Shown: positions 1 through 6,542, numbered from the stretch's first letter. The stretch is 23,691 nucleotides of DNA from a virus (IMGVR_UViG_3300029955_000144:1-23691), one strand, 5' to 3'. Program-made: numbers and translations. Notes: generated by a model not told the origin, from the letters alone.

Positions 1-140
1 AGGCGCAGGGATATACGCCGGATCAGGTCGAGGAATACGGGATGATCCTGGCGCTGTGCGCGGACTGGCTCAAGGCGAAATTCGGAACCGAGAATGTTTC
101 AATTCGAGACGCCAATGGCCGGGTTAAGGCAAAATCATGA
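1..140 (+). CDS. Partial hypothetical phage protein (C-terminal 45 residues)
   Basis: An open frame enters from the left edge, with codons in phase from base 3, and ends at TGA 138-140. The visible part is 45 residues, with an amphipathic stretch (DQVEEYGMILALCADWLK) and a basic end. It resembles no family I can name. Its stop overlaps the ATG of the next gene (ATGA at 137-140), the coupling style seen throughout this phage, which supports it being a real gene end. Position just upstream of the replication genes suggests an early-region protein, but no function can be assigned. Confidence 0.55.
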   Translation, partial: AQGYTPDQVEEYGMILALCADWLKAKFGTENVSIRDANGRVKAKS

Positions 141-331
141 ATTGCCGTGAAGCCAGCCTCATCGTGGCCCAGATCACCGTTCAGGCGTCCGCCCTTGAAG
201 TCCCGGACGGAACTGCCAGAGCCCTCGTAAACCGCGCCGTCACAGACCTTTTGGCCGCAAAGTCGAAGCTGCAAAGCGCGTCCCGTCTCGCCGGTGAACC
301 GCAGCAAATGCTTGACGCCAAACCGGCATAG
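137..331 (+). CDS. Small hypothetical protein, 64 aa
   Basis: This ATG frame overlaps the preceding stop by four bases and has a weak AAGG ribosome site about eight bases upstream. The protein (MNCREASLIVAQITV...) looks mostly alpha-helical, with no membrane segment, cysteine cluster or recognised motif. It is probably co-transcribed with the gene before it. Its 3' end overlaps the strong promoter at 312-340, so it closes the upstream transcription unit. Function is unknown; the family was not recognised. Confidence 0.5.
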   Translation: MNCREASLIVAQITVQASALEVPDGTARALVNRAVTDLLAAKSKLQSASRLAGEPQQMLDAKPA

Positions 332-340
332 GGCTATAAT
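312..340 (+). promoter_or_regulatory. Near-consensus sigma70 promoter ahead of the replication operon
   Basis: TTGACG (312-317) and TATAAT (335-340) are separated by exactly 17 bases. That is 11 of 12 consensus positions with optimal spacing. Transcription would start near 346-348, leaving a leader of about 118 bases before the ATG at 465. The leader contains the large inverted repeat at 386-447. No CI/Cro-type operator was recognised over the promoter. Activity is inferred from sequence only. Confidence 0.62.
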
Positions 341-385
341 ATAAGTATCAGGGTCGCGCCTGGGTAATCATATCTTTTCCCCCCT

Positions 386-447
386 CCCACCCTATTCCAT
401 GTTGTTCCCCAGTGCGGGGAAGCGCGACCAACAGGGAATAGGGTGGG
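386..447 (+). repeat. Large inverted repeat / stem-loop upstream of the replication initiator
   Basis: Bases 386-404 pair with 429-447 over 19 positions with one mismatch (399 against 434). Inside, TTCCCC (405-410) pairs with GGGGAA (416-421) around a five-base loop. As DNA this could be a cruciform or replication site. As RNA, in the leader of the 312-340 promoter, it would be a very stable hairpin. It is not a clear terminator because no U-tract follows the right arm. It also argues against starting the next gene at the ATG at 399, which lies inside the left arm. Confidence 0.7.
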
Positions 448-454
448 GAACCAC

Positions 455-464
455 TGGTAAACCA
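455..464 (+). repeat. TGGTAAACCA element, inverted copy of the origin repeats
   Basis: TGGTAAACCA lies directly before the ATG at 465. It is the exact reverse complement of TGGTTTACCA, which occurs twice inside the same gene (728-737 and 740-749). It is a near-palindrome typical of a dimeric protein-binding site. Placed between the large hairpin and the start codon, it could be an operator by which the initiator regulates its own gene, or an outlying origin-binding site. This is inferred from repeat identity only. Confidence 0.45.
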
Positions 465-1265
465 ATGGCACGTTCTAGGACTTGGAATCTGCGTCTCAAC
501 CTGGACACGTTCAACGCAGGTTTCGCTGCACTGGTTGACGATGTCGAGCGGGCGCAGTTCCTTTGCGGCCTTTCCCTTGGGATGAATGGGGGCAAGTTAC
601 GCCCTGAGTCGTCCTTCCCCCTTTCCGAGGGATTTTCCCAAGGGGAGGACATGAGGAACGAAGCCGAGGGATACCGTGAGTCCAGAATCAAGATTGGGAA
701 GCTCGGAGGACGTCCAAAAGAACCACATGGTTTACCAGATGGTTTACCACAAGGTTCACTTCTGGTGAACCACATGGGTAACGTCGAGTCAACGTCGAGT
801 GAACCCAATCCACAATCCACAATCAATACAAAAGAAGTACCCCCCTTACCCCCCAAGGGGGGCCGGAAGAGAAAGGTTGACCTGGATTGCTCCCCGGAAG
901 TCGAATCTGATGTCCTGAAGGTATTTGATTCCTGGCCCAAGGAGATCCGAGGGGAGAAGGCCCACAAGGGATCCTTCGCTCAGGCCGCACGTGCATTCCA
1001 GCGGATCATCGATTCAGGGGAGGCCACATCCAGGGAACTCAGGGGGTGTGGGCTGCTCTATGCCAAGGCTGAGCAATACCCGACTCTAGAATCTCGGATC
1101 AAGGACGCCTGGGAATACCGCGACCAAGCGATCATGCACGTTTCCACGTTCTACGGGCCCGAGAAGAAGCCATACCGGCAACTTCTCCCCTTGGCTAGGG
1201 AAGCTATTGCTCATGCCGATGAAAAGGCCAAACAGCAGCAACCGATCTTACTGGAGGCCATGTGA
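465..1265 (+). CDS. Phage replication initiator (lambda O / P22 gp18-like role)
   Basis: This protein of about 266 aa sits directly before a DnaB-type helicase, the position of P22 gene 18 and lambda O. Three parts are visible: an N-terminal region (MARSRTWNLRLNLD..., residues 1-85), a low-complexity Pro/Gly/Ser/Asn linker (about residues 85-145, beginning LGGRPKEP), and an alpha-helical C-terminal part (about 150-266). Phage initiators commonly have a DNA-binding N-terminus, an origin-encoding linker and a helicase-loading C-terminus. The linker DNA here is full of repeats (721-862). I chose ATG 465 because the other in-frame ATG (399) lies within a hairpin arm and lacks a ribosome site; 465 also lacks a good one. 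The TGA overlaps the helicase GTG start. The role rests on position and architecture, not a catalytic motif. Confidence 0.7.
   Translation: MARSRTWNLRLNLDTFNAGFAALVDDVERAQFLCGLSLGMNGGKLRPESSFPLSEGFSQGEDMRNEAEGYRESRIKIGKLGGRPKEPHGLPDGLPQGSLLVNHMGNVESTSSEPNPQSTINTKEVPPLPPKGGRKRKVDLDCSPEVESDVLKVFDSWPKEIRGEKAHKGSFAQAARAFQRIIDSGEATSRELRGCGLLYAKAEQYPTLESRIKDAWEYRDQAIMHVSTFYGPEKKPYRQLLPLAREAIAHADEKAKQQQPILLEAM
721..862 (+). other. Candidate replication origin inside the initiator gene
   Basis: Several repeats cluster here. ATGGTTTACCA occurs twice, 12 bases apart (727-737, 739-749). AACCACATGG is repeated at 721-730 and 768-777. GGTTCAC (753-759) and GTGAACC (765-771) form a hairpin. AACGTCGAGT occurs twice, 11 bases apart (780-789, 791-800). 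CAATCCA repeats follow (806-826, third copy degenerate). Bases 806-833 contain no G and are about 68% A+T, a plausible unwinding element in otherwise GC-rich DNA. A perfect hairpin follows: CCCCCCTT (840-847) with AAGGGGGG (855-862). Iterons followed by an AT-rich stretch within the initiator gene is the lambda ori plan. No origin activity is shown. Confidence 0.5.
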
Positions 1266-2617
1266 TCCCCGTCCCGGAGAACCCTGAAGCCGAGCGTTCC
1301 ACCATCGCCACTCTCTGTGCCCCGGGTGCTGAACATGCGGCCACCGTGCTGGTCCCCACCCTCCAGGACCATGATTTCCTGGTCCCGTCCCACCGAGCCG
1401 TTTTCGTGGCGCTGCGCTCCCTGGTTTCCGAAGGGGAGGAAGTCAATTCCCTCACCCTGCGGACCCGGCTCGCGGCCCAGGGGACGCTCAACATCGTGGG
1501 GGATATCACCGGCCTTCACTCGATCCTGGAAGCTGAGGAAGTCGGCCGGCCGGAAGTCCTGATCCGCTACCTCCAGACGGCACGGAAACAGCGGGAACTC
1601 CAAGCCATCGGGTATCGGATTTTGAAGACGGCGGCAGACACAGACCCGCTTGAGGTTGTCGCCGAAGCATCCGCCAGTCTTTCCGCCATGGCCCAGAGCA
1701 GCGACAAGGGCAACATCGAGCCAGTTGCCAATTTCAGCGACGATGCCCTGGCCGAAATGCTGGACAAAGTCGAGGGACGCTCCGTAATGGGCACCAGGTT
1801 GCACGGGTGGCCCCGATTCAATGGCCTGACCCATGGGCTCCAGCCGGGCCAGTTGATCGTCCTGGCGGCCCGCCCAGGCATCGGGAAATCGGCCCTGGCG
1901 ATGAACTGGCTTCTGCGGGCCGGGATGAACGGAAAGCGGGCCGCGTTCTTCAGCCTAGAAATGCCCAAGGAAGAACTCTGGAACCGTCTGGTTTCCGACA
2001 AGAGCGGCGTGGATACCCGGAAGATGATCGAGGAACACGATCAAGAATCCTTCCGGCTGTTCGCCCAGGGGAAAATGGAGGTTGATGAGTTGCCGCTGCA
2101 TGTCTCGGATCGGGCAAAGATCACGGTGCCTGAAATCTGCGCCCAGGTTGATCGGATCATTGGCCGGCACGGGAAACTTGACCTGCTAGTGATCGACTAC
2201 CTCCAGCTCCTGACCAGCGTGGCCAGCGTCAAGGGGCAGAGCGAAACGGTCCGCATCGGGGATATCACGCGCTCCCTGAAACTGCTGGCCAAGGATCGCC
2301 ACGTCCCCGTGGTTCTGCTATCCCAGCTCAACCGCGAGGTAGAGAAGCGCCAGGCCGGCCGTCCCCAGCTTTCGGACCTGCGGGACTCCGGTTGCATTGA
2401 GCAGGACGCAGACATGGTGATCTTCATTCACCGGAACATGACCCAGACGAATACCGATCTCATCATCGCCAAGCATCGGTCAGGGCCCTGCATGACGCTG
2501 CCCCTCAGCTTCAAGCCTGAAATCACCCGATACATCGAACTCGAACGGCAGACCACGGAGGATTCCGGGTTTGCCACCCCTGCGCCACTTTCCTACCTCA
2601 CGGAGGATTTTTCATAA
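1262..2617 (+). CDS. Replicative DNA helicase, DnaB family
   Basis: This 451 aa protein has the usual DnaB length. The N-terminal domain (about 1-120) includes PENPEAERSTIATLC, the primase-interacting helical domain. The RecA-like domain has Walker A ARPGIGKS at 203-210 (Lys209), Walker B LLVIDYLQLL with Asp312, the sensor stretch LSQLNREVEKR near 353-363, and EQDADMVIFIHR further on. It would unwind DNA 5'-3' as a hexamer at the phage fork. The GTG start at 1262 is preceded by GGAGG (1253-1257) and overlaps the initiator stop. An initiator next to its own DnaB-like helicase mirrors P22 genes 18 and 12. No separate loader gene is evident. Confidence 0.96.
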   Translation: MIPVPENPEAERSTIATLCAPGAEHAATVLVPTLQDHDFLVPSHRAVFVALRSLVSEGEEVNSLTLRTRLAAQGTLNIVGDITGLHSILEAEEVGRPEVLIRYLQTARKQRELQAIGYRILKTAADTDPLEVVAEASASLSAMAQSSDKGNIEPVANFSDDALAEMLDKVEGRSVMGTRLHGWPRFNGLTHGLQPGQLIVLAARPGIGKSALAMNWLLRAGMNGKRAAFFSLEMPKEELWNRLVSDKSGVDTRKMIEEHDQESFRLFAQGKMEVDELPLHVSDRAKITVPEICAQVDRIIGRHGKLDLLVIDYLQLLTSVASVKGQSETVRIGDITRSLKLLAKDRHVPVVLLSQLNREVEKRQAGRPQLSDLRDSGCIEQDADMVIFIHRNMTQTNTDLIIAKHRSGPCMTLPLSFKPEITRYIELERQTTEDSGFATPAPLSYLTEDFS

Positions 2618-2880
2618 TGAGCACGAAGATCAAGTCTATCGACCTGGAGCAGGGATGCGTGTATCTCGGAACGGGAGGCCCCACCCGGGAAATCGTGCGG
2701 ATCGACCGGAGAAACCACCTGCTCTACTACCGCAAATCCGGCTCGATGGAGCTCCACGAACTGGGCATCCCCAAGTTCATCGAGTGGACCGTCATGGATG
2801 TCACCGAGAAGATGGGGAACGGATGCCCGCTAATACGAGGTAGCAAGGTCCAGGACAAGCGGAAGGGTGTCTTGGCATGA
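2617..2880 (+). CDS. Hypothetical protein, 87 aa
   Basis: The ATG overlaps the helicase stop (TAATG at 2615-2619) and has GGAGG at 2602-2606. The product is a small basic protein with a probable short beta-rich core (about residues 10-45) and a lysine/arginine-rich end. No membrane segment or metal-binding pattern is seen. It sits between the helicase and ninB, where lambdoid phages carry small replication or recombination accessories. Family not recognised. Confidence 0.75.
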   Translation: MSTKIKSIDLEQGCVYLGTGGPTREIVRIDRRNHLLYYRKSGSMELHELGIPKFIEWTVMDVTEKMGNGCPLIRGSKVQDKRKGVLA

Positions 2881-3308
2881 AGGGCGCACATTTCATTCTC
2901 CGGGCCGCTCCTAGTCCCTCCCGCGCGAATTGCGTGAAGGCGATCTGGCAAACCCCGAACGATTGGGTCGTGACCATCAAGCCGCCGACCAGGTCAAACG
3001 TGCAGTCGGCCAAAATGCACGTGGTCCTCGGCCAGCTCGTCAAGGCCAACGTAAAATACCATGGTCGGCCCATGGACGTGGAAGGATGGAAAGACCTTAT
3101 CTCGGCCACACTCCTGACCCCTGAGCAGATCATGGCGAACACCGTCCCGGGGCTGGATGGTGGGTATGTGGTCCTGGGTCTGCACACCAGCGATCTCACC
3201 GGCCCCCAGGTGTCTGAGGTAATCGAGCGAGCCTACTGCATCGGCGCACAGAACGATCCGCCAGTGCGGTTCGTGGAGGACATCGAACCCATAGGGAGGC
3301 AGAAATGA
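2877..3308 (+). CDS. ninB: NinB-family recombination protein
   Basis: This 143 aa protein matches the pattern of lambda/P22 NinB (about 146 aa). Recognisable blocks are VTIKPPTRSNVQSAKMH (basic, near residues 31-48), YHGRPMDVEGWKDLISATLL (about 60-80), and VPGLDGGYVVLG followed by the conserved T/S-rich segment (about 88-105). NinB (Orf) is a single-stranded-DNA-binding recombination mediator that can replace RecFOR functions. ATG 2877 overlaps the previous stop (ATGA), with a GGAAGGG site upstream. Its place after the helicase matches P22 18-12-ninB order. The specific role is by homology of pattern. Confidence 0.85.
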   Translation: MKGAHFILRAAPSPSRANCVKAIWQTPNDWVVTIKPPTRSNVQSAKMHVVLGQLVKANVKYHGRPMDVEGWKDLISATLLTPEQIMANTVPGLDGGYVVLGLHTSDLTGPQVSEVIERAYCIGAQNDPPVRFVEDIEPIGRQK

Positions 3309-3544
3309 GCCAGCGAACCGAAATCCATTACACCTGTGACATCTGCAAGGACGAGGGGACGGGGCACGCCGAATGGGATGGTGAATCCATAATGGTTTGC
3401 AAAAGCCCAGCCCGTTTCAGTTGGACGATACAGGGGCCATTGCCATCCTTGGATATATGCGGGAAGTGTTGGCAAGCCATTCTCGCAGCGATGACCAAGC
3501 AAAGGAAAGACGCCTACGACAATCGCATCCTTGGTAAAGGGTAA
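3305..3544 (+). CDS. Small zinc-finger-like protein, 79 aa
   Basis: Two CxxC pairs (Cys11/Cys14 and Cys52/Cys55) plus Cys32 suggest a zinc-ribbon-like fold. The start overlaps the ninB stop (ATGA) and has a strong GGGAGG site (3294-3299). Such Cys-rich proteins are common in the nin-like regions of lambdoid phages, where some are DNA-binding or recombination factors. The exact family is not recognised. It ends the replication/recombination run; a 69-base gap with a possible promoter follows. Confidence 0.75.
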   Translation: MSQRTEIHYTCDICKDEGTGHAEWDGESIMVCKSPARFSWTIQGPLPSLDICGKCWQAILAAMTKQRKDAYDNRILGKG

Positions 3545-3578
3545 CCCGGTGGAGCCGGGACCAAAAGCGTCACAAAGC

Positions 3579-3607
3579 TACACAAACGACTAGATTCAGC
3601 CTATACT
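3579..3607 (+). promoter_or_regulatory. Candidate sigma70 promoter giving a leaderless mRNA
   Basis: TACACA (3579-3584) and TATACT (3602-3607) are 17 bases apart, matching 4/6 and 5/6 of consensus. The expected start point, about 6-8 bases after the -10 box, falls at or next to the ATG at 3614. That ATG has almost no ribosome-binding site (AGG one base away). This is one of the few true gaps between genes in the first 7 kb. A five-base-pair hairpin (3545-3559) precedes it but lacks a T-tract, so it is not a convincing terminator. Confidence 0.38.
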
Positions 3608-3613
3608 TTAGGC

Positions 3614-3907
3614 ATGAGCCCCGAAGAAGAGCAGGCCGAGCGCGTCTATATCCAGAGTGGTGCAGGTAGCCCCTACGGGAACATGGGCTCGAATCAGTTA
3701 CGGCTGGGTGTTCTCTATGGTTCTAATATCTGCCACGCCTTCGCTGCCCAAGTGAAGGAAGAGAACACCGGCCCGGCCATCATCCCTTGTGATGAGCAAC
3801 AGAACCCAATCGCCGGACCTGCTTTTTGGCAACCCGACACCCCAGGGAAGTTGTCCCGGTTGCTCGGATTGGTCGACGCATTCTTTGGCATCAAGGAGCC
3901 CAAATGA
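3614..3907 (+). CDS. Hypothetical protein, 97 aa
   Basis: An ATG frame after a 69-base gap. The product starts with an acidic segment (MSPEEEQAERVY) and continues with a mixed globular sequence; no membrane segment or known motif is seen. The ATG has no proper Shine-Dalgarno sequence and lies about seven bases downstream of a TATACT box, so translation may be leaderless. Its stop overlaps the next start (ATGA). It leads the group running into the terminase genes. Function unknown. Confidence 0.65.
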   Translation: MSPEEEQAERVYIQSGAGSPYGNMGSNQLRLGVLYGSNICHAFAAQVKEENTGPAIIPCDEQQNPIAGPAFWQPDTPGKLSRLLGLVDAFFGIKEPK

Positions 3908-4104
3908 GCCTGAGCAAACAGAAATACATGGACGGATGCCAAGTCATGGGGGATTTCCTCCAGGACGTTTACGCTGCGGCTGGGATGGTGATTCCGACGC
4001 AGTTTGACCCACACGCTGAGGCACAGAACATCATCACCATCCTCCGGGGCCAGGGGAAGAACGAGAAGACCTCCCTGGTCGATCTGAACGGGCAGGCGCT
4101 GTAA
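3904..4104 (+). CDS. Hypothetical protein, 66 aa
   Basis: I chose ATG 3904 (MSLSKQKYMDGC...) because it overlaps the preceding stop (ATGA) and has GGAG about five bases upstream. The same frame is open further upstream, but that part runs inside the previous gene. The protein is mostly helical with no recognised domain. It lies immediately before the small terminase, its stop overlapping that ATG. Family not recognised. Confidence 0.65.
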   Translation: MSLSKQKYMDGCQVMGDFLQDVYAAAGMVIPTQFDPHAEAQNIITILRGQGKNEKTSLVDLNGQAL

Positions 4105-4613
4105 TGGCTGGTCGCCCCTCAAGTCTCACAGACCGCCAATGGGGAGAGATTGGCAAGAGGCGGGCGAATGGTGAATCCGTGTCCGCCCTGGCCCGAGAAT
4201 TCAAGGTAGCAAAGTCCCGCATTTCGGAACGTTTCAGTGGGAAGACCGAAAACATCAAAGAGTTGGCCACACAATTGGTTGCCGTAGAAGCGGCAATAGA
4301 ACGACTTCCCGTTTCGGAACAGAGTTCCGTAATGGCCTTCGCCGACAACCTGAAACACATCGCGCAGTCCGCATCTGCTGGTGGTAGGTCCGGGATGAAG
4401 GGCGCGGCTTCGCTCATGGCCCGCTTCGAACGCCAGGTTGCCAACCTGCCCGCAGACGCAGACATGGACGATCTGCGCCCCATCGCTGCCCTGGCCGAGA
4501 CGGCCCAGAAGGGGGCGAGTCTGGGGCTGGCGCTGATGAATGCGAACCGCAACGCTCCCGAAGAAAAGGGCGGCATCACGGTGCGTTCCACTCCTGAGGA
4601 TGAACTCCTGTGA
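4104..4613 (+). CDS. terS: Terminase small subunit (probable)
   Basis: This 169 aa protein sits directly before the large terminase and overlaps it by four bases (GTGA). Residues about 8-45 (LTDRQWGEIGKRRANGESVSALAREF and on) form a helix-turn-helix of the kind that recognises the phage packaging site. The rest is helical, consistent with an oligomerising domain, followed by an acidic tail (STPEDELL). Small terminases recognise the pac/cos sequence, form rings and regulate the large subunit. The call rests on position, size and the HTH; sequence similarity within this family is usually low. Confidence 0.82.
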   Translation: MAGRPSSLTDRQWGEIGKRRANGESVSALAREFKVAKSRISERFSGKTENIKELATQLVAVEAAIERLPVSEQSSVMAFADNLKHIAQSASAGGRSGMKGAASLMARFERQVANLPADADMDDLRPIAALAETAQKGASLGLALMNANRNAPEEKGGITVRSTPEDELL

Positions 4614-5956
4614 GCCTCACTCCGGCCCAGACCAAGGCGCAGCAGAAGGTCCTCGCTAGCAATGCGACCCACATCATGCTGGAGGGCGGCTCGCGCTCTG
4701 GCAAAACCTACCTGCTGGTTCGTGCCGTGGTTATGCGAGCCATCAAGGCGAAGAACAGCCGCCACTGCATCTTGCGGTTCCGGTTCAGCCACGTGAAGGC
4801 ATCGATCATCCAGGACACGTTCCCGAAGGTGATGGCCACATGCTTCCCGGACGTGCCATACGACCTCAATAAGACGGACTGGATGGCTCTGTTGCCCAAT
4901 GGCTCGGAGATATGGTTCGGTGGCCTAGACGACAAAGCCCGGGTCGAAAAGATCCTAGGCCGTGAGTTCGTGACCATCTATCTCAATGAAATCAGCCAGA
5001 TTCCCTTCGAATCTCGGAACATGGCTGTGACCCGCCTGGCGCAGAAGGTTGATCAGGAGATCGACGGCGTTAAGCGCCCGATGCCTGTCAGGATGTATTA
5101 CGATCTGAACCCCACAGGCAAGGGCCACTGGGGATATAAGATGTTCCACCAGCGCCTAGACCCCGAGACGAAAGGGAAGCTGGACTCGCCAGAAGATTAC
5201 GCCTACTTCCAGATGAACCCTGAGGATAACCTTCTAAACCTGTCCGATACCTACATCAAGACATTGAAGGGCCTCGGCGCGAGACAGCAGAAACGGTTCC
5301 TGCGGGGAGAATGGTCTGACGAAAACCCGAATTCCTTGTTCAATGAGACGGACATCGACAAATGGCGCGTCACAGGTAGCGAAATCCCTGACCTGGTACG
5401 TGTGCTTGTCGCCGTGGACCCGTCAGGGGCAGGAGACGTGGACAATGCAGACAACGACGCCATCGGTATCGTGGTGGGTGGCCTGGGGACGGATGGCCGG
5501 GCCTACATCCTGGAGGACCTGACCGTAAAGGCCGGGCCGGCGACTTGGGGGAAGGTGGCAACCAGTGCCTTCGACCGCCATGAAGCTGACGCCATCATCG
5601 GTGAGTCCAACTTTGGCGGCGAGATGGTCCGGTTCACCATCCAGACGGCTAGGCCCCGCACGAACTACAAGGCCGTATCTGCCAGCCGGGGGAAAGTGGT
5701 TCGAGCTGAGCCGATCAGCGCCCTTTACGAAAGTGGGAAGGTTTCACACGTTGGCTATTTCCCGGAGATGGAAGAAGAACTCACCGCATTCTCTACCCAG
5801 GGCTATCTTGGCCAGGGCTCACCGAACCGGGCCGATGCTCTGGTCTGGCTGCTCACCGAACTGTTCCCGGCGCTGACCAAGGCGCCTAAGCCGCCGCCCA
5901 AACCAAGCCAGGGGCGCGTGCTGGACCACAACAAAGGGCTTGGATGGATGGGGTGA
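4610..5956 (+). CDS. terL: Terminase large subunit (ATPase and nuclease)
   Basis: This 448 aa protein is of normal length for a headful-type large terminase. The packaging ATPase domain has Walker A GGSRSGKT at 26-33 (Lys32), a Walker B-like strand FVTIYLNEIS with Glu127, and the coupling motif YYDLNPTG at 163-170. The C-terminal RNase H-like nuclease has acidic residues at the expected places: Asp270 (VAVDPSGAG), Glu332 (GESNFGG) and Asp409 (NRADALVW). It cuts concatemers and drives DNA through the portal. The GTG start overlaps the small-subunit stop, with GAGGA at 4596-4600. Unlike P22, the portal does not follow directly; about 4.8 kb intervenes. Confidence 0.97.
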   Translation: MSLTPAQTKAQQKVLASNATHIMLEGGSRSGKTYLLVRAVVMRAIKAKNSRHCILRFRFSHVKASIIQDTFPKVMATCFPDVPYDLNKTDWMALLPNGSEIWFGGLDDKARVEKILGREFVTIYLNEISQIPFESRNMAVTRLAQKVDQEIDGVKRPMPVRMYYDLNPTGKGHWGYKMFHQRLDPETKGKLDSPEDYAYFQMNPEDNLLNLSDTYIKTLKGLGARQQKRFLRGEWSDENPNSLFNETDIDKWRVTGSEIPDLVRVLVAVDPSGAGDVDNADNDAIGIVVGGLGTDGRAYILEDLTVKAGPATWGKVATSAFDRHEADAIIGESNFGGEMVRFTIQTARPRTNYKAVSASRGKVVRAEPISALYESGKVSHVGYFPEMEEELTAFSTQGYLGQGSPNRADALVWLLTELFPALTKAPKPPPKPSQGRVLDHNKGLGWMG

Positions 5957-5957
5957 C

Positions 5958-6044
5958 ATGAGCAAAGGTGACGCAGTTTTCCTGCTTCTGGTCTATGCCG
6001 CCATCGGCACAATCATCATGCATTTCGTCATCAAGTTCTGGTAG
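5958..6044 (+). CDS. Membrane microprotein, 28 aa
   Basis: A very short frame starting one base after the terminase stop, with a GGGGTG ribosome site. The product (MSKGDAVFLLLVYAAIG...) has a charged start, one hydrophobic segment (about residues 6-24) and a basic/aromatic end (IKFW), giving a single membrane helix. Tight spacing on both sides supports translation, but so short a frame could arise by chance. Function unknown; small phage membrane proteins act variously in lysis or in excluding other phages. Confidence 0.5.
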   Translation: MSKGDAVFLLLVYAAIGTIIMHFVIKFW

Positions 6045-6052
6045 GGATGTGT

Positions 6053-6250
6053 ATGAATGCTTTACTTGTTTGCGCTAAGTGCCAAAAGCCATATCGGTGC
6101 ATCGGCCCTTTTGAAGAAACTCCGGACTGCCAACATGATTGGTCAGATGCAGAATTGAACCTTGGCACACACATCCGGATCATTGACCCGGATGGCACAA
6201 TCCGCACCTTTGGAATTGGCTCCTTTATCCCCGACATAGGGCCGGTTTGA
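6053..6250 (+). CDS. Cys-rich hypothetical protein, 65 aa
   Basis: I chose ATG 6053 rather than ATG 6047 because AGGG (6043-6046) is six bases from the former and touches the latter. The N-terminal half carries Cys7, Cys10, Cys16 and Cys26 with His28, a possible one-zinc knuckle. The second half (LGTHIRIIDPDGTIRTFGIG) looks beta-rich. Its stop overlaps the next ATG (TGATG). It follows a membrane microprotein and precedes another CxxC protein. Family not recognised. Confidence 0.6.
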   Translation: MNALLVCAKCQKPYRCIGPFEETPDCQHDWSDAELNLGTHIRIIDPDGTIRTFGIGSFIPDIGPV

Positions 6251-6474
6251 TGTTCCCGCGCCCCGTTCGCCTCCCGATCAAGCGCACCAACAAGGTGGAG
6301 ATGTGCCAGCGCTGCGCAAAGATGCCCCTGGAGGCATGGGAACGTGCGACCTGTGCTGAGAACCTGCTTGAATACTGGGTCGGCCTCTGTGGCACGTGCC
6401 ACGGCGAATTGGCCGGCCAAACAATCTGGATTGTTGACAGCCCGAAAGGCTGGAAGATCAAGGAGCCGGAATGA
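6250..6474 (+). CDS. CxxC/CxxC zinc-ribbon-like protein, 74 aa
   Basis: ATG 6250 overlaps the previous stop. Cys19/Cys22 and Cys47/Cys50 (LCGTCHGELAG), with Cys35 between, form a zinc-ribbon or HNH-like pair spacing. No catalytic HNH histidine pattern is visible, so a nuclease is not claimed. The N-terminus is basic (RPVRLPIKRTNK), compatible with nucleic-acid binding. The stop overlaps the next small gene (ATGA). Function unknown. Confidence 0.65.
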   Translation: MFPRPVRLPIKRTNKVEMCQRCAKMPLEAWERATCAENLLEYWVGLCGTCHGELAGQTIWIVDSPKGWKIKEPE

Positions 6475-6542
6475 GTTGGGTCGCGCTTTGGATCGCCTTC
6501 GTCGCGGGCATGTTGTATTACGTCATCCAGGAGAACAACTGA
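6471..6542 (+). CDS. Membrane microprotein, 23 aa
   Basis: A 23-codon frame (MSWVALWIAFVAGMLYYVIQ...) is wedged exactly between two genes. Its ATG overlaps the upstream TGA, and its TGA overlaps the downstream ATG. Nearly the whole product is one hydrophobic helix ending in a polar tail. GGAG lies upstream within the preceding gene. The precise double overlap and clean transmembrane composition favour a real gene. Function unknown. Confidence 0.5.
   Translation: MSWVALWIAFVAGMLYYVIQENN

Noticed and set aside
399-464. Starting the replication initiator at ATG 399
   Set aside because: That ATG lies in the arm of the large inverted repeat and has no ribosome site. The 22 extra residues read as translated hairpin sequence.
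3545-3559. CCCGG/CCGGG hairpin as an intrinsic terminator after the 3305 gene
   Set aside because: The stem is five base pairs and no T-tract follows.
3689-3702. GCTCGAATC-like and similar segments as tRNA T-loops
   Set aside because: I checked several such matches (also near 4985, 16451 and 17055); none is flanked by pairing arms or an acceptor stem, and all lie in coding frames.
4973-4993. Walker B of the large terminase reads Asn-Glu instead of Asp-Glu
   Set aside because: The catalytic Glu127 is kept, and many phage terminase families vary at the preceding position, so this is not evidence of a defect.
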